From Cinnamomum chago (lineage: Eukaryota; Streptophyta; Magnoliopsida; Laurales; Lauraceae): DNA of 64,000 nucleotides. Shown here one piece after another: positions 21,129-33,543 of this stretch; the first letter of the stretch is position 1; the number at the start of each line of letters is the position of its first letter. The DNA lies in NCBI GenBank assembly GCA_038049695.1, contig CP142457.1:21652501-21716500 (forward strand), given 5' to 3'. The notes beneath the pieces were generated by a model that had not been told where the DNA came from, did not search any database, and saw only the letters and a program-made list of their open reading frames with translations. The translations under genes and the position numbers were made by a program.

Positions 21129-22943
21129 GGGATAGAGCCTTCTCCAGCTACTCATGGCAGATTCTTGAAGAAGCGTGCCTTGGAGACTCTAACGGATGAA
21201 GCCAAGAGTTTGCTTGAGGAACTGAAAGCTTGGCTGGAGGGCATTTTTGGCTGAGACCCCTCTTTCTCTCTTTTTATATACCACATGTATTTTTTTTTTG
21301 TATACATTTTTGTAGTGCTTGTGAACACTTTTCTTTTCTTCTTCTTTTTTTTTTGGTACCACATGTATTTTTTTTGGTACTTTTTTTTTTGTTTTCCCTA
21401 CGCTCACTTAAATATTATGATTAAAGTGATTGCTAAATGGGATGTGATCAAAAGTTTGTCATTTTGTGAGAAATCTTTTGACAAATGATTGTTTTGGCAT
21501 GGGAACCAGTTTTTGAGACATGTTTTGGCATGGGAGCCAGATTTTGTTCACGGCATGAAAGCCAAATTTCGGGTGGCATCTATAGCCGGATTTGGGTTTA
21601 GGCATGAGAGCCAAAATTTTGGATGGCGTGGAAGCCGAAATTTTGAGGTGGCGTGGAAGCCGATTTTGATGGCGTGAAAGCCAAATTTTGGGATGGCATG
21701 AGAGCCAATTTTTTTTGAGATGGCATGAAAGCCGAATTTTGTGGCATAAAAGCCGATTTTTGGGGTGGCATGAAAGCCGATTTTGAGGTGGCATGAAAGC
21801 CAACTTTTGGGGTGGCATGAAAGCCGATTTTGAGGTGGCATGAAAGCCGATTTTTTTTTAGTGGCATGAAAGCCGGTTTTGGTATGGCATGAGAGCCAAT
21901 TTTTGTTTTTGGTGTAAGAACCAGATTTTGTTTTTGGCATGAAAGCCGGATTTTTTGAAAACCGAATTTTGTTTTGTTGGCATGGAAGCCGAATTTTGAT
22001 TTTTGGCATGAAAGCCGGATTTTTGATTTTTTGGCGTGAAAGCCAGGTTTTTGGTTTTTTGGCGTGAAAGCCGAATTTTTGGCATGGAAGCCGGGGTTTT
22101 TTGGCGTGAAAGCCAGGTTTTTGGTTTTCAAAAATGCAAGTATCGACTAAAAGTCGCCTCCCTGCTGAATGGTATTGCAAGTATCGATGGAATGTCGCCT
22201 CCTTGCTCATTCGGTTGCGAGTATCGATGGAATGTCGCCTCCTCGCGGATTTGGGTGCAAGTATCGATGGGATGTCGCTTCCTTGCTTTTGTCTTCAAAA
22301 ACATTTGTTTTGTGGGTATCGATGGAATGTCGCTTTCCCACGATTTTTGAAGTTTGAGGTTTTTTCGAACCTTTGTTTTGTTTTTTGTTTGTTTTGAAAT
22401 TTGGGTTGTGGATATCAACTGGAACGTTGCGTCTCCACGATTTTTTTGAAATTTGGGTTGTGGATATCAACTGGAACGTTGCGTCTCCACGATTTTTGAA
22501 ATTTTGGGGTTTTGGAAGTATCGAATGGGGTTCACATCCTTCCGATTTTGGGTTTTGCAAGTATCGACTGAACGTCGCTTCCCTGCGGTTTTTTGAAAAA
22601 CCATTTTTTGTTTAAAGACACGAGGGTCGTAAATTTTTGACTCAAAACCATTTTGGTGGTAAAAAGTCGGGGTGGACTAGGGTTGAAATCCGTAAATCCT
22701 GATTTTGTTTCAAACCATGAATTTTGTGTTCAAGGATCGAAAATTTTGGTCAAGTTTGGGGAGAAGATCTTAAACTTGGATTTTTGGATTTGCTTTTTTT
22801 TTTTAACAATGAAACGATGAAAGAAACATTGTTTTGAGGGGTTTTTTTTTATGAAAATTCCAAAAGGAGTGGGTTTGACGAGCAGATACCTAGGAATAGG
22901 CTTTGGCCGTGCAGGCGTCGCTCTGACCCGATGGAAGAAGCCT
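21129..22943. repeat. minisatellite field between antisense gene and integrase
   Basis: From 21490 to 22130 a unit of about 20-35 bp is repeated some 25 times, with core GGCATGAAAGCC(G/A)(A/G)(A/T)TTTT. From 22135 to 22600 it gives way to units of about 60 bp with core GTATCGATGGAATGTCGC(C/T)TCC and a TTGTGGATATCAACTGGAACG doublet. Minus-strand translation gives endless FHAK-type repeats, which I treat as non-coding by-products. The remainder (22600-22943) has no gene. In element orientation this is the 3' flank of pol. Confidence 0.85.
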
Positions 22944-25900
22944 TCAAGGGTAGTACCGCTTCAAGAACTTCCCATTGATGGGCAGCATACATCTGTCACC
23001 CTCCATGTTTAGAAGAGCGTATGCGCCGTTGGAGAAGACTTTGTCGATGACGAAAGGTCCCTCCCATTTTGGTTCAAATTTGCCTTTGGATTTGTTGGCA
23101 AAAACCATTGGTTTTTTTACTGTAAGAACCAAGTCTCCCTTTTTGTAGGCGCGTTGCCTGACCTTTTTGTCAAAAGATCCTGCCATGCGTGCTTGGTAGA
23201 GTTCAATGCTTTGTAGAGCTTCGAGCCGTCTCTCATCGAGGTTATCCAGCTCTTGGAGTCTCAATTTGACATTGCTTTCTTGCGTCATGTCATTTTGTAG
23301 AGATACCCTTAAGGAAGGAATTTGAACCTCCAAAGGGACAACAGCTTCGCATCCATAGACCAAGGAGAATGGTGTGCTATGGGTTGGTCCTCGAACTGTG
23401 GTTCGATAGGCCCACAAAGCTTCAGGCAGTTTGTCGCCCCATTCTCTTTTGTGACTAGAGACCATTTTCTTGAGGATTTTGCAGAGTGTCTTGTTGAAGG
23501 CCTCTGCTAGTCCATTCGCTGCCGGATTGTACGGAGTTGAAGGACAACTTTGGATTTTGTATTTGTCGCAGAACCTGTAGAATCGGTGATCGCGGAACTG
23601 TGGTCCGTTATCATGGACGAATCTTTTAGGTATGCCGAAGCGACAAATGATGTTGGTGCGCAAGAAGTGAAGGACTGATGACGTCTTCATTTCACTAAGC
23701 GCGAATGCTTCTGACCACTTGGAGAAATAATCCGTAGCGGCGAAGATGAAGCGATGACCTTTGCTCGATGGAGGGGAGATAGGACCTATGATGTCCATAC
23801 CCCAGGCTTCAAAAGGCCATGAGATTGCTGTAGGATGTAGCCATTACGGAGGCATGTGGACATAATCTCCATGAACTTGGCATTGTTGGCGGCGCTTAGC
23901 AAATTGCATTGCATCAGCCACCATGGTAGGCCAATAATAACCTAACCTTTTTATCTGATCGTAGAGCTTAGGCCCAGCCTGATGGGCTCCACAAAGACCA
24001 GCATGTACTTCTTTGAGTGTTCCCTCAGCCTCTTGTTGTGACAAGCAGCATAGAAGTACTCCATTGTAGGATTTTCTATACAGCATTTTTGAAGGAATAT
24101 CCAAATGAAAGTTTGGGGCTCGTCTTTGGATGCTTACCCGTTCTTTTGGATCTTCAGGTAGGATTCCGAACATTATGTAATCAATGAACAGATCCCTCCA
24201 GTAGCTGATCAGAGGTTTAAGGACGGAGATCCGACTTCCAACCACTTGGTGGCATTCAGCAACTGCTTGATGTGTGTTGAGAGGAGGGAGAATCCTTTTT
24301 TGACACACTGTAATTTGCATGTTTTCCCCTTCTTGGATTGCCATAGACGCAGCAAGTCCAGCCAGGGCATCTGCACGAAAGTTTCCACCTCTGAGGATGT
24401 GGGTGATATGACAGATGTCGAACTTTTGTCGAAGCGATTGTGCTTTGTTGTAGTAAGGCAACAGATCGGGCTTCCTGACTTCAAATTTCTGATTCATCTG
24501 GTTGACGATCAGTTGAGAGTCTCCAAAAGCTTCCAGCGTAGTGATGCCGGATTCAAGGGCGAGTTCCAATCCTATGATTAGGGCTTGGTACTCAGCTGCA
24601 TTGTTTGAACATGGTTCCAGTAGCGAGAATGCGTGTGGAATCATGTATTTGTCGGGATTAACAAAGAGAATGCCAATTCCCGATATTTGATTTCCCTTTT
24701 CATTTGTCCTGGTTGCGCCATCGAAGTACATGTGCCAGGAAGCATTTGATAAGGAAGTCTCCACACTGTAGACCGGTTCGTCTGGGAGGTCGTCCCTGAG
24801 TGGAGAATCTTTAGGCAATGGATGCTCGGCGAGGAAATCCGCTAGAGCTTGGCCTTTGATTGCTTTTTGTGGTACATACCTAATGTCAAATTGTGACAGG
24901 AGGATGGACCATTTTGCCAGTCGGGCATTGAGAGAACCTGCTTTTGTGACAAGGACCTTTAGGAGGTTGATCCTCGAAATCAGGTACACTGTGTTGGATA
25001 GCAGATAGTGACGCAGTTTTTGTACGGCGAACATCACTGCCAAGCATTCTTTTTCGACTGGAGAGTAGCGATGCTCTGCACCTACCAACATGCGGCTAAG
25101 GTAATATAGAGCAGCTTCTTTTCCCTGGTCATTCTTTTGTGCGAGTAGAGCGCCTAAAGAACAGTCAAGGGCTCTTGTGTACAAGAGGAATGGTTTTCCA
25201 GTTGTGGGGGCAGCCAACACTGGAGGTTTAGTCAGGTATGACTTGATGTCCTGGAACGCGGCTTCACATTCAGCATCCCAGACAAAATCGACACCTTTCT
25301 TCATTAACCGAGAGAATGGACGGCACTTTCCTGATAGGTTGGAGATGAACCGCCGAATGTATGCCAATCTTCCTTGGAGCCCTTTTAATTGTCTTAGGGT
25401 TCTTGGAGATGGCATTTCTAGGATAGCCTTGACTTTGGTGGGGTCAAGCTCTATGCCAGCTTTCCGTACTATGAATCCGAGAAACTTACCCGATGAAACA
25501 CCGAAGAAGCATTTGAGGGGATTCATTCGCAGTTTGTGTTTGCGAAGTCGGAGGAAGACTTCTCGAAGATCTTTGAGATGGTCTTCTTTTCTTTTGCTTT
25601 TGACGGCGAGATCATCGACATAACATTCAACCGTCTTGTGCTGCATATCTTGGAATATCTTCATCATAGCCCTCTGATATGTAGCGCCGGCATTCTTCAG
25701 ACCGAATGGCATGACAGTGTAGCAATACACGCCAAACGGGGTCCGAAATGCTGTGTGTTTTCCATCTTCAGGATGCATCTTTATCTGATTGTAGCCAGAG
25801 AAGCCATCCATGAATGTCATTCGCTCGAACCCACAGGTATTGTCGATCATCACCTCCGGTATAGGGAGCGGGAATTCATCTTTTGGGCATGCATTGTTCA

Positions 25901-28900
25901 GGTCTCTGTAATCAATGCAGACCCTGATTTGCCCATTTTTCTTTGTCACGGGGACGATGTTGGCCAACCATTCAGGATGCTGTTCCTCACGGATGAAGCC
26001 AACGCTTTTGAGTTTTTGAACTTCTTGTTCAATTTTGTCCATCACGTCAGGACGGAACCTTCTTTGGCCTTGTTTGACAGGCTTGATATCTTTTTGAAGA
26101 TTGAGTTTATGGATTGCTATTTTGGGGTCTAAGCCAGGCATCTCAGCGTAAGACCATGCAAAACAATCAACGAACTCATGAAGAAACGCGATATACTCGG
26201 GTAACTCATCATCCTTTATATTCTTGCTTATGAATACAGGACGTGAGTTATCAGGTTTTCCCAAGTCTATCTTTTGAACAGAATCTTCTGTTGGAAGATT
26301 TGAAGGTGGTTCCTCCACAATATTTTCGGAGGCTTCCAACCCAACAAAGCCTTCTGGAGTTCCAAAGGTATCTACAGACCACGGCTCTGCTTTTGTCCAT
26401 GGGCCTTCTTGATAGGTACTTTTCTCAAGATTTGCTATGAGATGGTCCCAATCACCTGTTGAAACTAGGTCGAAGTAGGGCACTTCCTTTGGAGACAGTG
26501 GTTCTTCTGGGTCAGAGAACCGTGTGTCTGTATCATCGGACAATTCCTCTTCATCATCAAAGAAATCGTACCAATTGGATGAACTTCCTGGATCCTTGAC
26601 GACCAACTCTTCAAAGAGATATCTTGGGAGATCGATGTCTTCATTAATATGAGATGTTGAGGCTTGGTTGGCAAGATGATTTTGCAGCCTTTGTGTCAAC
26701 TGTCTCAAGGGGGCGTCAGGATCATACCCCAGCCCATATGAAGACTTTTCTATGTGGCGGTGGGGTTTCCAACCTTCCAGTTGACTTTTGGTCAGGGTTG
26801 GTTCCAATGGCGTGATAATACCACGGCCATCTCCCAAACCGATTGGGTTCTGAGCGTCGTAGCCCATTTTCTTCATGATAGCTTGCGCCATTGGACTATA
26901 CAGGGATAGTTGAGGCATACCTTCATTTTTGAAAGGTTCAAGCGAAGAATTTGATGAAGAAACTCCCGATTTATGGAAGAAGATTGGCTTTTCTTCTGCT
27001 GATGTTGCTGGAACAACGAAGGAAGCAGATGCCGGATCTTCTATGTCAACGGTTGTCTCCATCGGAGTGAGAGCGGGCTGAACTTGTTGATCATCAGCTT
27101 GGCTTGACGATGTATCGTCTTCTGGCTCTGAGTCCGAATCCGTGTCTTGCAAGATAGACACGAAGGAGACAGCAAACTTGCCCCCAGCCCTCTGTTTTGT
27201 CTTATTTGCTTTGGTGGTGATCACCAGAGGCTTTGAAGACTTGAGGGAGACCATGAAGGGAGATTGATTATTCTCTTCGGTTTTGATAGAGGGTTTATTT
27301 TCTTCCGGTGATTGCTGAGGAGCCTTGCCTTTGTCTTTCTGGAGATTTTCGGCAAAGGATGCTGTTTCTTCCTCCCTTTCTTCTTTTTCATCTTTGTACA
27401 TCTGAGCATCTGCGAAATAGACTTCTTTGCCTTTGAAGGGCTTTTTGTCTGCAAACACTCGATGTATCAAGCCGTCATTGCCAACGAACTTGATGCACTG
27501 ATGTAAAGTCGAAGGGACAACACCATTCTCGTGTATCCAGGGGCGTCCGAGAAGGATGTTGTAGCATGAAGGGGTCTTTATCGCATAGACAGTGACCTCG
27601 GAGATAAGATCACCGATTTGCAACTTGAACCTGATTTTGCCGATCTGCCTTTGAGCGCTGCCATCATATCCAAAGATGGACACAGACGTGTGGCTCAGCT
27701 TGCTAGGCGGAATGCCCAGTTCTTCGAGTGCCGAAGTGGAGATGAGGTTGAGTGCAGAACCTGGATCGATCTGGATTTTGCGTACTGGCACCTCTTTGAT
27801 GTACCCGGTGAAGTACAGGGGTCGGTTGTGCTTTGTCTCGCCTAGCAGGAGGTCTTCCTTGGTGAAGGCGATGGTTGCACTTGCTGCTTTTTGAACCGAG
27901 AGGCATTCGATGCAGGATCCTTCAGTTTTCTTCTTTTCTCCTTTTGAGGGAGTTTTTGATTTTTTGACCCTATGGTCCATTTCAATTTGTAGGACTTGTG
28001 GGGCATGTTTGTCGACATCCGCATCCAGCATTTGTAGTTCTGAAATGAGACTATCACGAGTCTGTGGTGACATTCGTAACAAGTCTAGGATGTGCAGACG
28101 TGCAGGTATGTGTTTGAAGTGCTGAATCAAGTCGTACTTGAAAGCCTCCTTGGGGCCTGCATTTTCATTATTCTTGCCACTAGGGGCGTTTACAGCTTGT
28201 TTTCCCAAAGGATTTACATAAGAAGCAGAAGGTTGGTTGTAGTTTTTGTGGTAATCCCGGCCAGAACGGGTACCTCTACCAACTTCAAGAGCTTCTGGAG
28301 AAGGGTCTTTGTTTAGAAGATCACCCTCGAGATCGAGGGGTTGTTCCTTCTCATTTGCTGAAGATTTCTCTGTGTCAGCATTGCCATCTTCAGTAATTGT
28401 GTTGCATGGAGCATTTTCCGGGAGCAAGTCCTGAACAGCATCCAGCAACTTTCCTTCTTTGTCGAATATTTTGTTGGTCCAGACATCACCGATGAGATCA
28501 GGCATTTGGGACCAATTGACCGGATTTTCTCCGAAGAAGATTTCACCGGCTGGAATTTCTTCAAGGTGATTGGTCGGAAGAGGTTTGAGTTCCGATGTCA
28601 CTGTTCCAGGAGACGAAGCCTGAGAAGGTGAGGAATTATCATCCTGAGTTATTGCATTGCAAGTAACTTTGACGGAAGATGCCTCCAAGATGAACTGTTG
28701 GGAATCAGATTCGTCCTCAGATGTAAGAGGATCGTCGATCCAACAGCTTTCTTCGTTTTCCAGGGTTACCGGAGGAGATTCCTGTAGATTTTCAGGAACT
28801 TCCGGTGCTGGGTTGTGACGAAGCTGATTGATGCGACCTTGTTCTTGCTCTATAGCAAGGTGCTGCAAGATCCTTGCGTATTCATCGAGATTAGGCACGG

Positions 28901-29030
28901 GAGCCAAATCTTCTTCTTCGTCTGCTCCTTGTGGTTCCACTAGAGTATTTTCTTGGACAGCCTCTTGGTCTTCTTCATCATCAGACCAGGATCCTTGCGG
29001 CTGTAATGGGTTATACCAGATTACTGGCAT
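22944..29030 (-). CDS. pol: inner Tat element pol: protease, G-patch, RT, RNase H, second RNase H, integrase
   Basis: Minus strand. From the ATG at 29030: an acidic N-terminal region, then an aspartic protease near residue 420 (IQIDPGSALNLIS, NILLGRPWIH). A G-patch-like motif lies near residue 715 (KKMGYDAQNPIGLGDGRG). RT spans about 1010-1200 (CIDYRDLNNACPKDEF, MPFGLKNAG, YVDDLAVKSK near 1136). RNase H starts near 1283 (ALDCSLGALL). An archaeal-type second RNase H spans about 1428-1560 (WHMYFDGATR, NNAAEYQALI, RADALAGLA). The integrase zinc region starts near 1676 and leads into the core (MDIIGPI, DNGPQF, NGLAEAFNK) and a C-terminal domain (KGKFEPKWEGPFVIDKV). This is the full Tat enzyme set. 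The region looks nearly whole, with about one break. Confidence 0.9.
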
Positions 29031-29093
29031 AAGATGAGATTCAGGGATCCATTCCTCGTCGGAGAGATATTCTCCTGTTTCGAGGGATTCTTC

Positions 29094-31955
29094 TCACTCA
29101 TCGATGTCACTGGCGGTGTCACTGGACTCATATCCATCCATGGAGAATCCGACCACTGAGTTGCAAGAGTATGATGCCCCCTGCGTAGTTTCATCTTTGA
29201 GATGTGGTGGCTTGAAATCACCAAGAGTGAATTTTCTTACCGCCTTTGAAGCCTTAGGAGAGGACTCTTCTGTTGCCCCCAGTGAAGCGGTAGAGGAGGT
29301 TTCTGCCTTTTCAGCGACTTCTTGCTTTTTCGGAGCTTTCTCCTGCTGTTTGAGCTTGCGGAGTTGTCTCCTGGATTGCCTTCGCTGTTGAGCGGTTGGC
29401 TTTTTTTTTACGACCTCCCAATTTTCATCTTCTAGGAGATCGGGGTGTACCCATATGGGCTGTCCGTCTGATGTTGGATATGGAACCAACTCTTGGGACG
29501 TTTGGGTCATCTTTATCACCTTGAAGGAAGTAGTGATCTTCTCTTTTGGTGATTTTTGTTTTTGTCCACACGACACCATGTTGACGGAGGCAGACCCATA
29601 GTTCTTGTCGAAGGTAATGACTCCGTTTTTCCACATCTCATTTATCTTCTCTCTCACAACAAAACATTGATTGAGAGGATGCGAGACCATCTGATGGTAT
29701 GGGCAGTACCGAGGATCGTTGGTTTTGCCAACATCTCCTGGTCTTTTGGGGTCAGGCAATGTAAGTTTGCCATTTGCTAGGAGTGCCCCAAAGATTTCTT
29801 CAACGTCTTCATCAAACGGGTATTTCTTTTCTACCCGTTCTCTGAAGGCATCAGAGAGTTCAGGCTTTTTACCTGTAGCTTTGTTTTCATCTTTCTTTGG
29901 CTGCTGAGGAGCTGACTTGGTTTGCACATTGAGAACCTCCTTTTTCTTTGGTTTTGAGGTTGCAATGGTAGTCGGCTCTTTCTTTAATGATTTCTGACTG
30001 TTGAGGTCTTTGATCACCGTTTCAGCTTCCATAGATGCTTCCAGGAGTTCTCTCAGGTTCTTTGATTTGTTGCCGATGATCATGGAGCGGATTCTTGCTC
30101 TCATGTTGTTTCGGCAGATGTCGACCAGTGACGCTTGTGGCAGTACATCGGAGCATTTGTATGCCATTGCCTTCCACTTGTGAATAAAGTCATATGTTGA
30201 CTCATTCTCTCCCTGTTTTATGCTGCAGAGCTGAGCCATAGTAACAGGATGATCCTCACCTTTGAAGTGGGTTAGGAAGCGTGTCTCCATCATGGCCCAA
30301 TTTTGAATGGAGTCCTCCGGCAGAGTGGAGTACCAATCAAAGGCCGTACCTTTTAGGGTACTTGCAAAGAGGCGGATTTTGAGGGCATCTTGATCCGTAA
30401 TAGCTCCCGTCAGGATCTTGAAATGGATGACGTGTTGTCTGGCTGAACCTTTCCCCGTATATGTTTGGAGAGTAGGTTGCTTGAATTTTGTAGGGAACGG
30501 GACCGAGTCCATCCACAAGGGATATGGTGGCTTGATCCCATGCTCCTTTAGTGTATCCTCTTCTTTTGCTTTGGCGAGGATATCGTCAACGTCCTTTTTG
30601 GTAAGGGCGCGTGACTCACTGTTTTCCGCATTTTCCTCGTCGCCTTGATGGCTCGGAGGAGCTTCATTGTTTTGTGGACGCTGAAGATTGAGAATTAGGT
30701 TCTCTATTAGAGTCTCTATCCTCTGCTGCCCTTGCTCCAGCTGCTGGATGCGTGCGGTTACGTCATCATGCGGCGGAGGTTGTTCAGTATTTGTGACCAA
30801 GACGTTCATTCTTCGAGAGTCGAAAGAGGATACAGTCTTGGTGACTGAGCTGGAGCTCGTTCTTTTAGATGAAGAGCTCGAAGAGTTGTCACTCCGACGT
30901 CCTTGGCTTGAAGAAGCGGGAGAGTTTTCTTTATGTCTTCGTGTCCGGGAGACGCTGCGAGTCACCGGTCGTCTGACATGGATTTTAGTTGCTGACTTCT
31001 GGCGTTTTCTGGTTTTTCCAACCATATGAACAGCAACAAGTTGGTCGGGTCTTTCTTTTTCGACCCATTTTTGGGAGACTTGAAGTGCAGAATCCTGGGT
31101 TCTTTGCTTCTCTAGTCTCTTTTGTCGATATGCCGTGCGGCGACGCATACGACGAGCGATTTGAGCTTTGGTTAGCTCTGGCTGTGCCCTAGCAATGAAG
31201 GAAGTAGTCCCTGGTGCGCAGCAGCCAAGCTTGTCTTCTTTGAAGACGGGCAGGGACAGGATCTGGACGCGGTCCTTTGCCTGTCGCAACGAAGCTTTGA
31301 ATTTTGCGAGTTCGGCTCCCGTTGAGAGGAAGGGTCGACTAGCAGGTGTGAAGGCCTTGACAGGTTCTTGCGGAGGCCTTACGATGCACGATTTGATTTT
31401 GGGCTTGTATGAGCAAGCCGGCTCGTGCTGAGTTGGTTTTGTTTGGCGGAGGGTAGGCTTCTCCTCTTTCATGTAAGCAAGAGGGTAGAACCGGTTCTCC
31501 TTGAGAGGGGCCAGGTATGCTGGCTTTGCTGATGTTTGTGACCTTCGCTGTTTGGGTGAAGGCCTTGGAGACCAAGTCTTTGAGCAGACCTGGTTTCTTG
31601 CTGGTTGAGGCTTTGCAGGAGCACTACAGGCCTCAGGTTTCTTGATGATCGCCCTTGGTATCACTGTAGTGATACGTTGAGGGGCGGTTCTCTGCTTCTT
31701 GGCAGGTGCGGTTTCTTCTGCGGGTAGTGGGAATGGTCCCAATGACCCGAAGACAATGGTCCGGGGAGTAGAGTTTGACCCGGTGTCTTCTGAGTTGCCG
31801 AGGGAAATGACGCTTCGGCAGCTGGCAGGGCGCTTGGTTTGTTTGTCTTGGAGCATGAGCTGGTACTTGTTCTCATCAAAGGTGATGGTTAATGAAGCTG
31901 CCATTGTTAGTTTTTGGAAAACTTCTGAAACAAGACCATATCCATTAGTAATCAC
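29094..31955 (-). CDS. gag: inner Tat element gag polyprotein
   Basis: A 953-codon open frame on the minus strand, 64 bases before pol and in a different frame. Residues 1-330 are basic and Pro/Lys/Arg-rich, with a Ser-rich stretch and a basic region (RRKHKENSP-like) near 350. Residues about 495-660 match the retrotransposon gag capsid domain (FKQPTLQTYTGKGSARQHV, then LKGTAFDWYSTLPED, and SIKQGENESTYDFIHKWK). Near 748-762 lies CPYHQMVSHPLNQC, the modified zinc-knuckle-like motif usual in Tat gag. A Lys/Gln-rich tail follows. The protein would form the virus-like particle and bind the genomic RNA. At 953 residues it is long, as is common in this lineage. The frame is open throughout. Confidence 0.9.
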   Translation of the reverse strand: MITNGYGLVSEVFQKLTMAASLTITFDENKYQLMLQDKQTKRPASCRSVISLGNSEDTGSNSTPRTIVFGSLGPFPLPAEETAPAKKQRTAPQRITTVIPRAIIKKPEACSAPAKPQPARNQVCSKTWSPRPSPKQRRSQTSAKPAYLAPLKENRFYPLAYMKEEKPTLRQTKPTQHEPACSYKPKIKSCIVRPPQEPVKAFTPASRPFLSTGAELAKFKASLRQAKDRVQILSLPVFKEDKLGCCAPGTTSFIARAQPELTKAQIARRMRRRTAYRQKRLEKQRTQDSALQVSQKWVEKERPDQLVAVHMVGKTRKRQKSATKIHVRRPVTRSVSRTRRHKENSPASSSQGRRSDNSSSSSSKRTSSSSVTKTVSSFDSRRMNVLVTNTEQPPPHDDVTARIQQLEQGQQRIETLIENLILNLQRPQNNEAPPSHQGDEENAENSESRALTKKDVDDILAKAKEEDTLKEHGIKPPYPLWMDSVPFPTKFKQPTLQTYTGKGSARQHVIHFKILTGAITDQDALKIRLFASTLKGTAFDWYSTLPEDSIQNWAMMETRFLTHFKGEDHPVTMAQLCSIKQGENESTYDFIHKWKAMAYKCSDVLPQASLVDICRNNMRARIRSMIIGNKSKNLRELLEASMEAETVIKDLNSQKSLKKEPTTIATSKPKKKEVLNVQTKSAPQQPKKDENKATGKKPELSDAFRERVEKKYPFDEDVEEIFGALLANGKLTLPDPKRPGDVGKTNDPRYCPYHQMVSHPLNQCFVVREKINEMWKNGVITFDKNYGSASVNMVSCGQKQKSPKEKITTSFKVIKMTQTSQELVPYPTSDGQPIWVHPDLLEDENWEVVKKKPTAQQRRQSRRQLRKLKQQEKAPKKQEVAEKAETSSTASLGATEESSPKASKAVRKFTLGDFKPPHLKDETTQGASYSCNSVVGFSMDGYESSDTASDIDE

Positions 31956-33522
31956 AAGAATATGGTGATCATAAATGGAAAATACTATGGTTTCACCTTT
32001 TCAAGTCGCCCGAGGGGACATGGCCCAGCCCAAGCAATATGAGGAAGGCAGAAAAGCCATAGAGGGCACAATTGTTCTGAACGCAGGTAGGGTCAGCTCA
32101 GAATGAGCGTCCCAGTGACTGCTAGAAGCAATTGTGAACCTTAATTCAAATTACCGAGAAGCAAAGCTCACTCAAGGTAAAATGATATAAGGTTGAGATA
32201 CAAATGTGTCGGTTGCGAATACAGTAGACCCGAAAGGGCGTACTAGCACCGCTAGGCACAAATGTTGCAAATCTCATCCTTGGAAAGGACACGAGATGGG
32301 ATTTTTGAAAGGTCAAGATTGGATTCATAGGAGAGAGCAAATGGTATTCCAATCCGAAAATGAGCTCAACATTTCTGCGAGCTCGAAAGTCCGAAAAGGA
32401 AGGAACCAGGATTTCTCAAATATGAATCCAAAAGTGACGGAAGTTTTTTTTTGAAAGTGTCAAGATTGGACTTTATAGAAGAGAGCAAATGGTACTCCAA
32501 TCCGAAAATGAGTTCAACATTTCTGCGATCTCGAAGTCCGAAAAGGAAGGAACCAGGATTTCTCAAATATGAATCCAAAAATGACAGAAGTTTTTTTTTT
32601 TCTTCTTTTTTTTTTTTGAAGATTTTTTTTTTTTTTTTTTAAGAGTTCACATAGATCTCCAATTCGATCTTATGAAACCTCAGTTGATAGATCAGCCCCC
32701 AGGTAAGGGTAGGATTACTTAATGAACCCGTTTGGAGGACCCTTGCCTAGAACAGTCTAGCTGTCTCCACACTCTGGACAAGGCTTTTCTTAGATCCACT
32801 TTGGTCAAAGAACGCAATTGGTGCAACCTTAGTGGCTTTTTTTTTTTGAAAGATTTTTTTTTTATTATGGATTCATAGAAGAGAAAGAATGGTGTTCCAT
32901 TCCGAAAATGGGTTCAACATTTCTGCGATCCCGAAGTCCGAAAAGGAAGAAACCAAAGTTTCTCAACTTAAACCCAAAAGAGGAAAATCTGAAAATTTTT
33001 TGTAAATCAGATTTTGTTTTTTTTTTTATGGATTCATAGAAGAGAGCGAATGGTGTTCCATTCCGAAAATGGGTTCAACATTTCTGCGATCCCGAAGTCC
33101 AAAAAGGAAAAAACCAAAGTTTCTCAACTTAAACCCAAAAGAGGAAAATCTGAAAAATTTTTGTAAATCAGATTTTGTTTTTGATTTTTTTTTATGGATT
33201 CATAGAAGAGAGCGAATGGTGTTCCATTCCGAAAATGGGTTCAACATTTCTGCGATCCCGAAGTCCGAAAAGGAAGAAACCAAAGTTTCTCAACTTAAAC
33301 CCAAAAAAGGAAAATCTGAAAATTTTTTGTAAATCAGATTTTGTTTTTTGATTTTTTTGAGAAAATTTTTTTTTAGAAACAAGAAAGACTGGAAATAAAC
33401 TCAAAAGAAGAAATTTCCAAGAATCCCATCTCATGTGTTTTTTTTTTATGCAAGATCCAACATAGGCCACCAACTAAAAAGGAGCCAAAAGGAATCTAAG
33501 CACATGTTCATCAAATGAACGA
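31956..33522. repeat. leader of inner Tat element with tandem repeats
   Basis: Untranslated leader between 5' LTR and gag. Two copies of a 147-bp unit start near 32312 and 32459 (marked GTCAAGATTGGA). Three copies of a related 161-166-bp unit start at about 32867, 33028 and 33194 (marked ATGGATTCATAGAAGAGA and AACATTTCTGCGATC). T-rich tracts separate them. I see no gene. Confidence 0.85.
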
Positions 33523-33540
33523 GTCCCACCGGGTGTGCCA
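33523..33540 (-). other. primer-binding site of inner Tat element
   Basis: Three bases after the 5' LTR the minus strand reads TGGCACACCCGGTGGGAC. A TGG start (pairing with a tRNA CCA end) and position next to the LTR mark the primer site. I do not assign the tRNA. Confidence 0.7.
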
Positions 33541-33543
33541 GCT

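Noticed and set aside
21548-22210. 220-codon minus-strand frame with FHAK repeats
   Set aside because: It is a translation of the GGCATGAAAGCC minisatellite. Similar frames exist in other phases and there is no start context or family resemblance.
24209-28564. Many plus- and minus-strand frames over the inner pol gene
   Set aside because: They overlap the strongly supported RT/RNase H frame and lack any domain resemblance.
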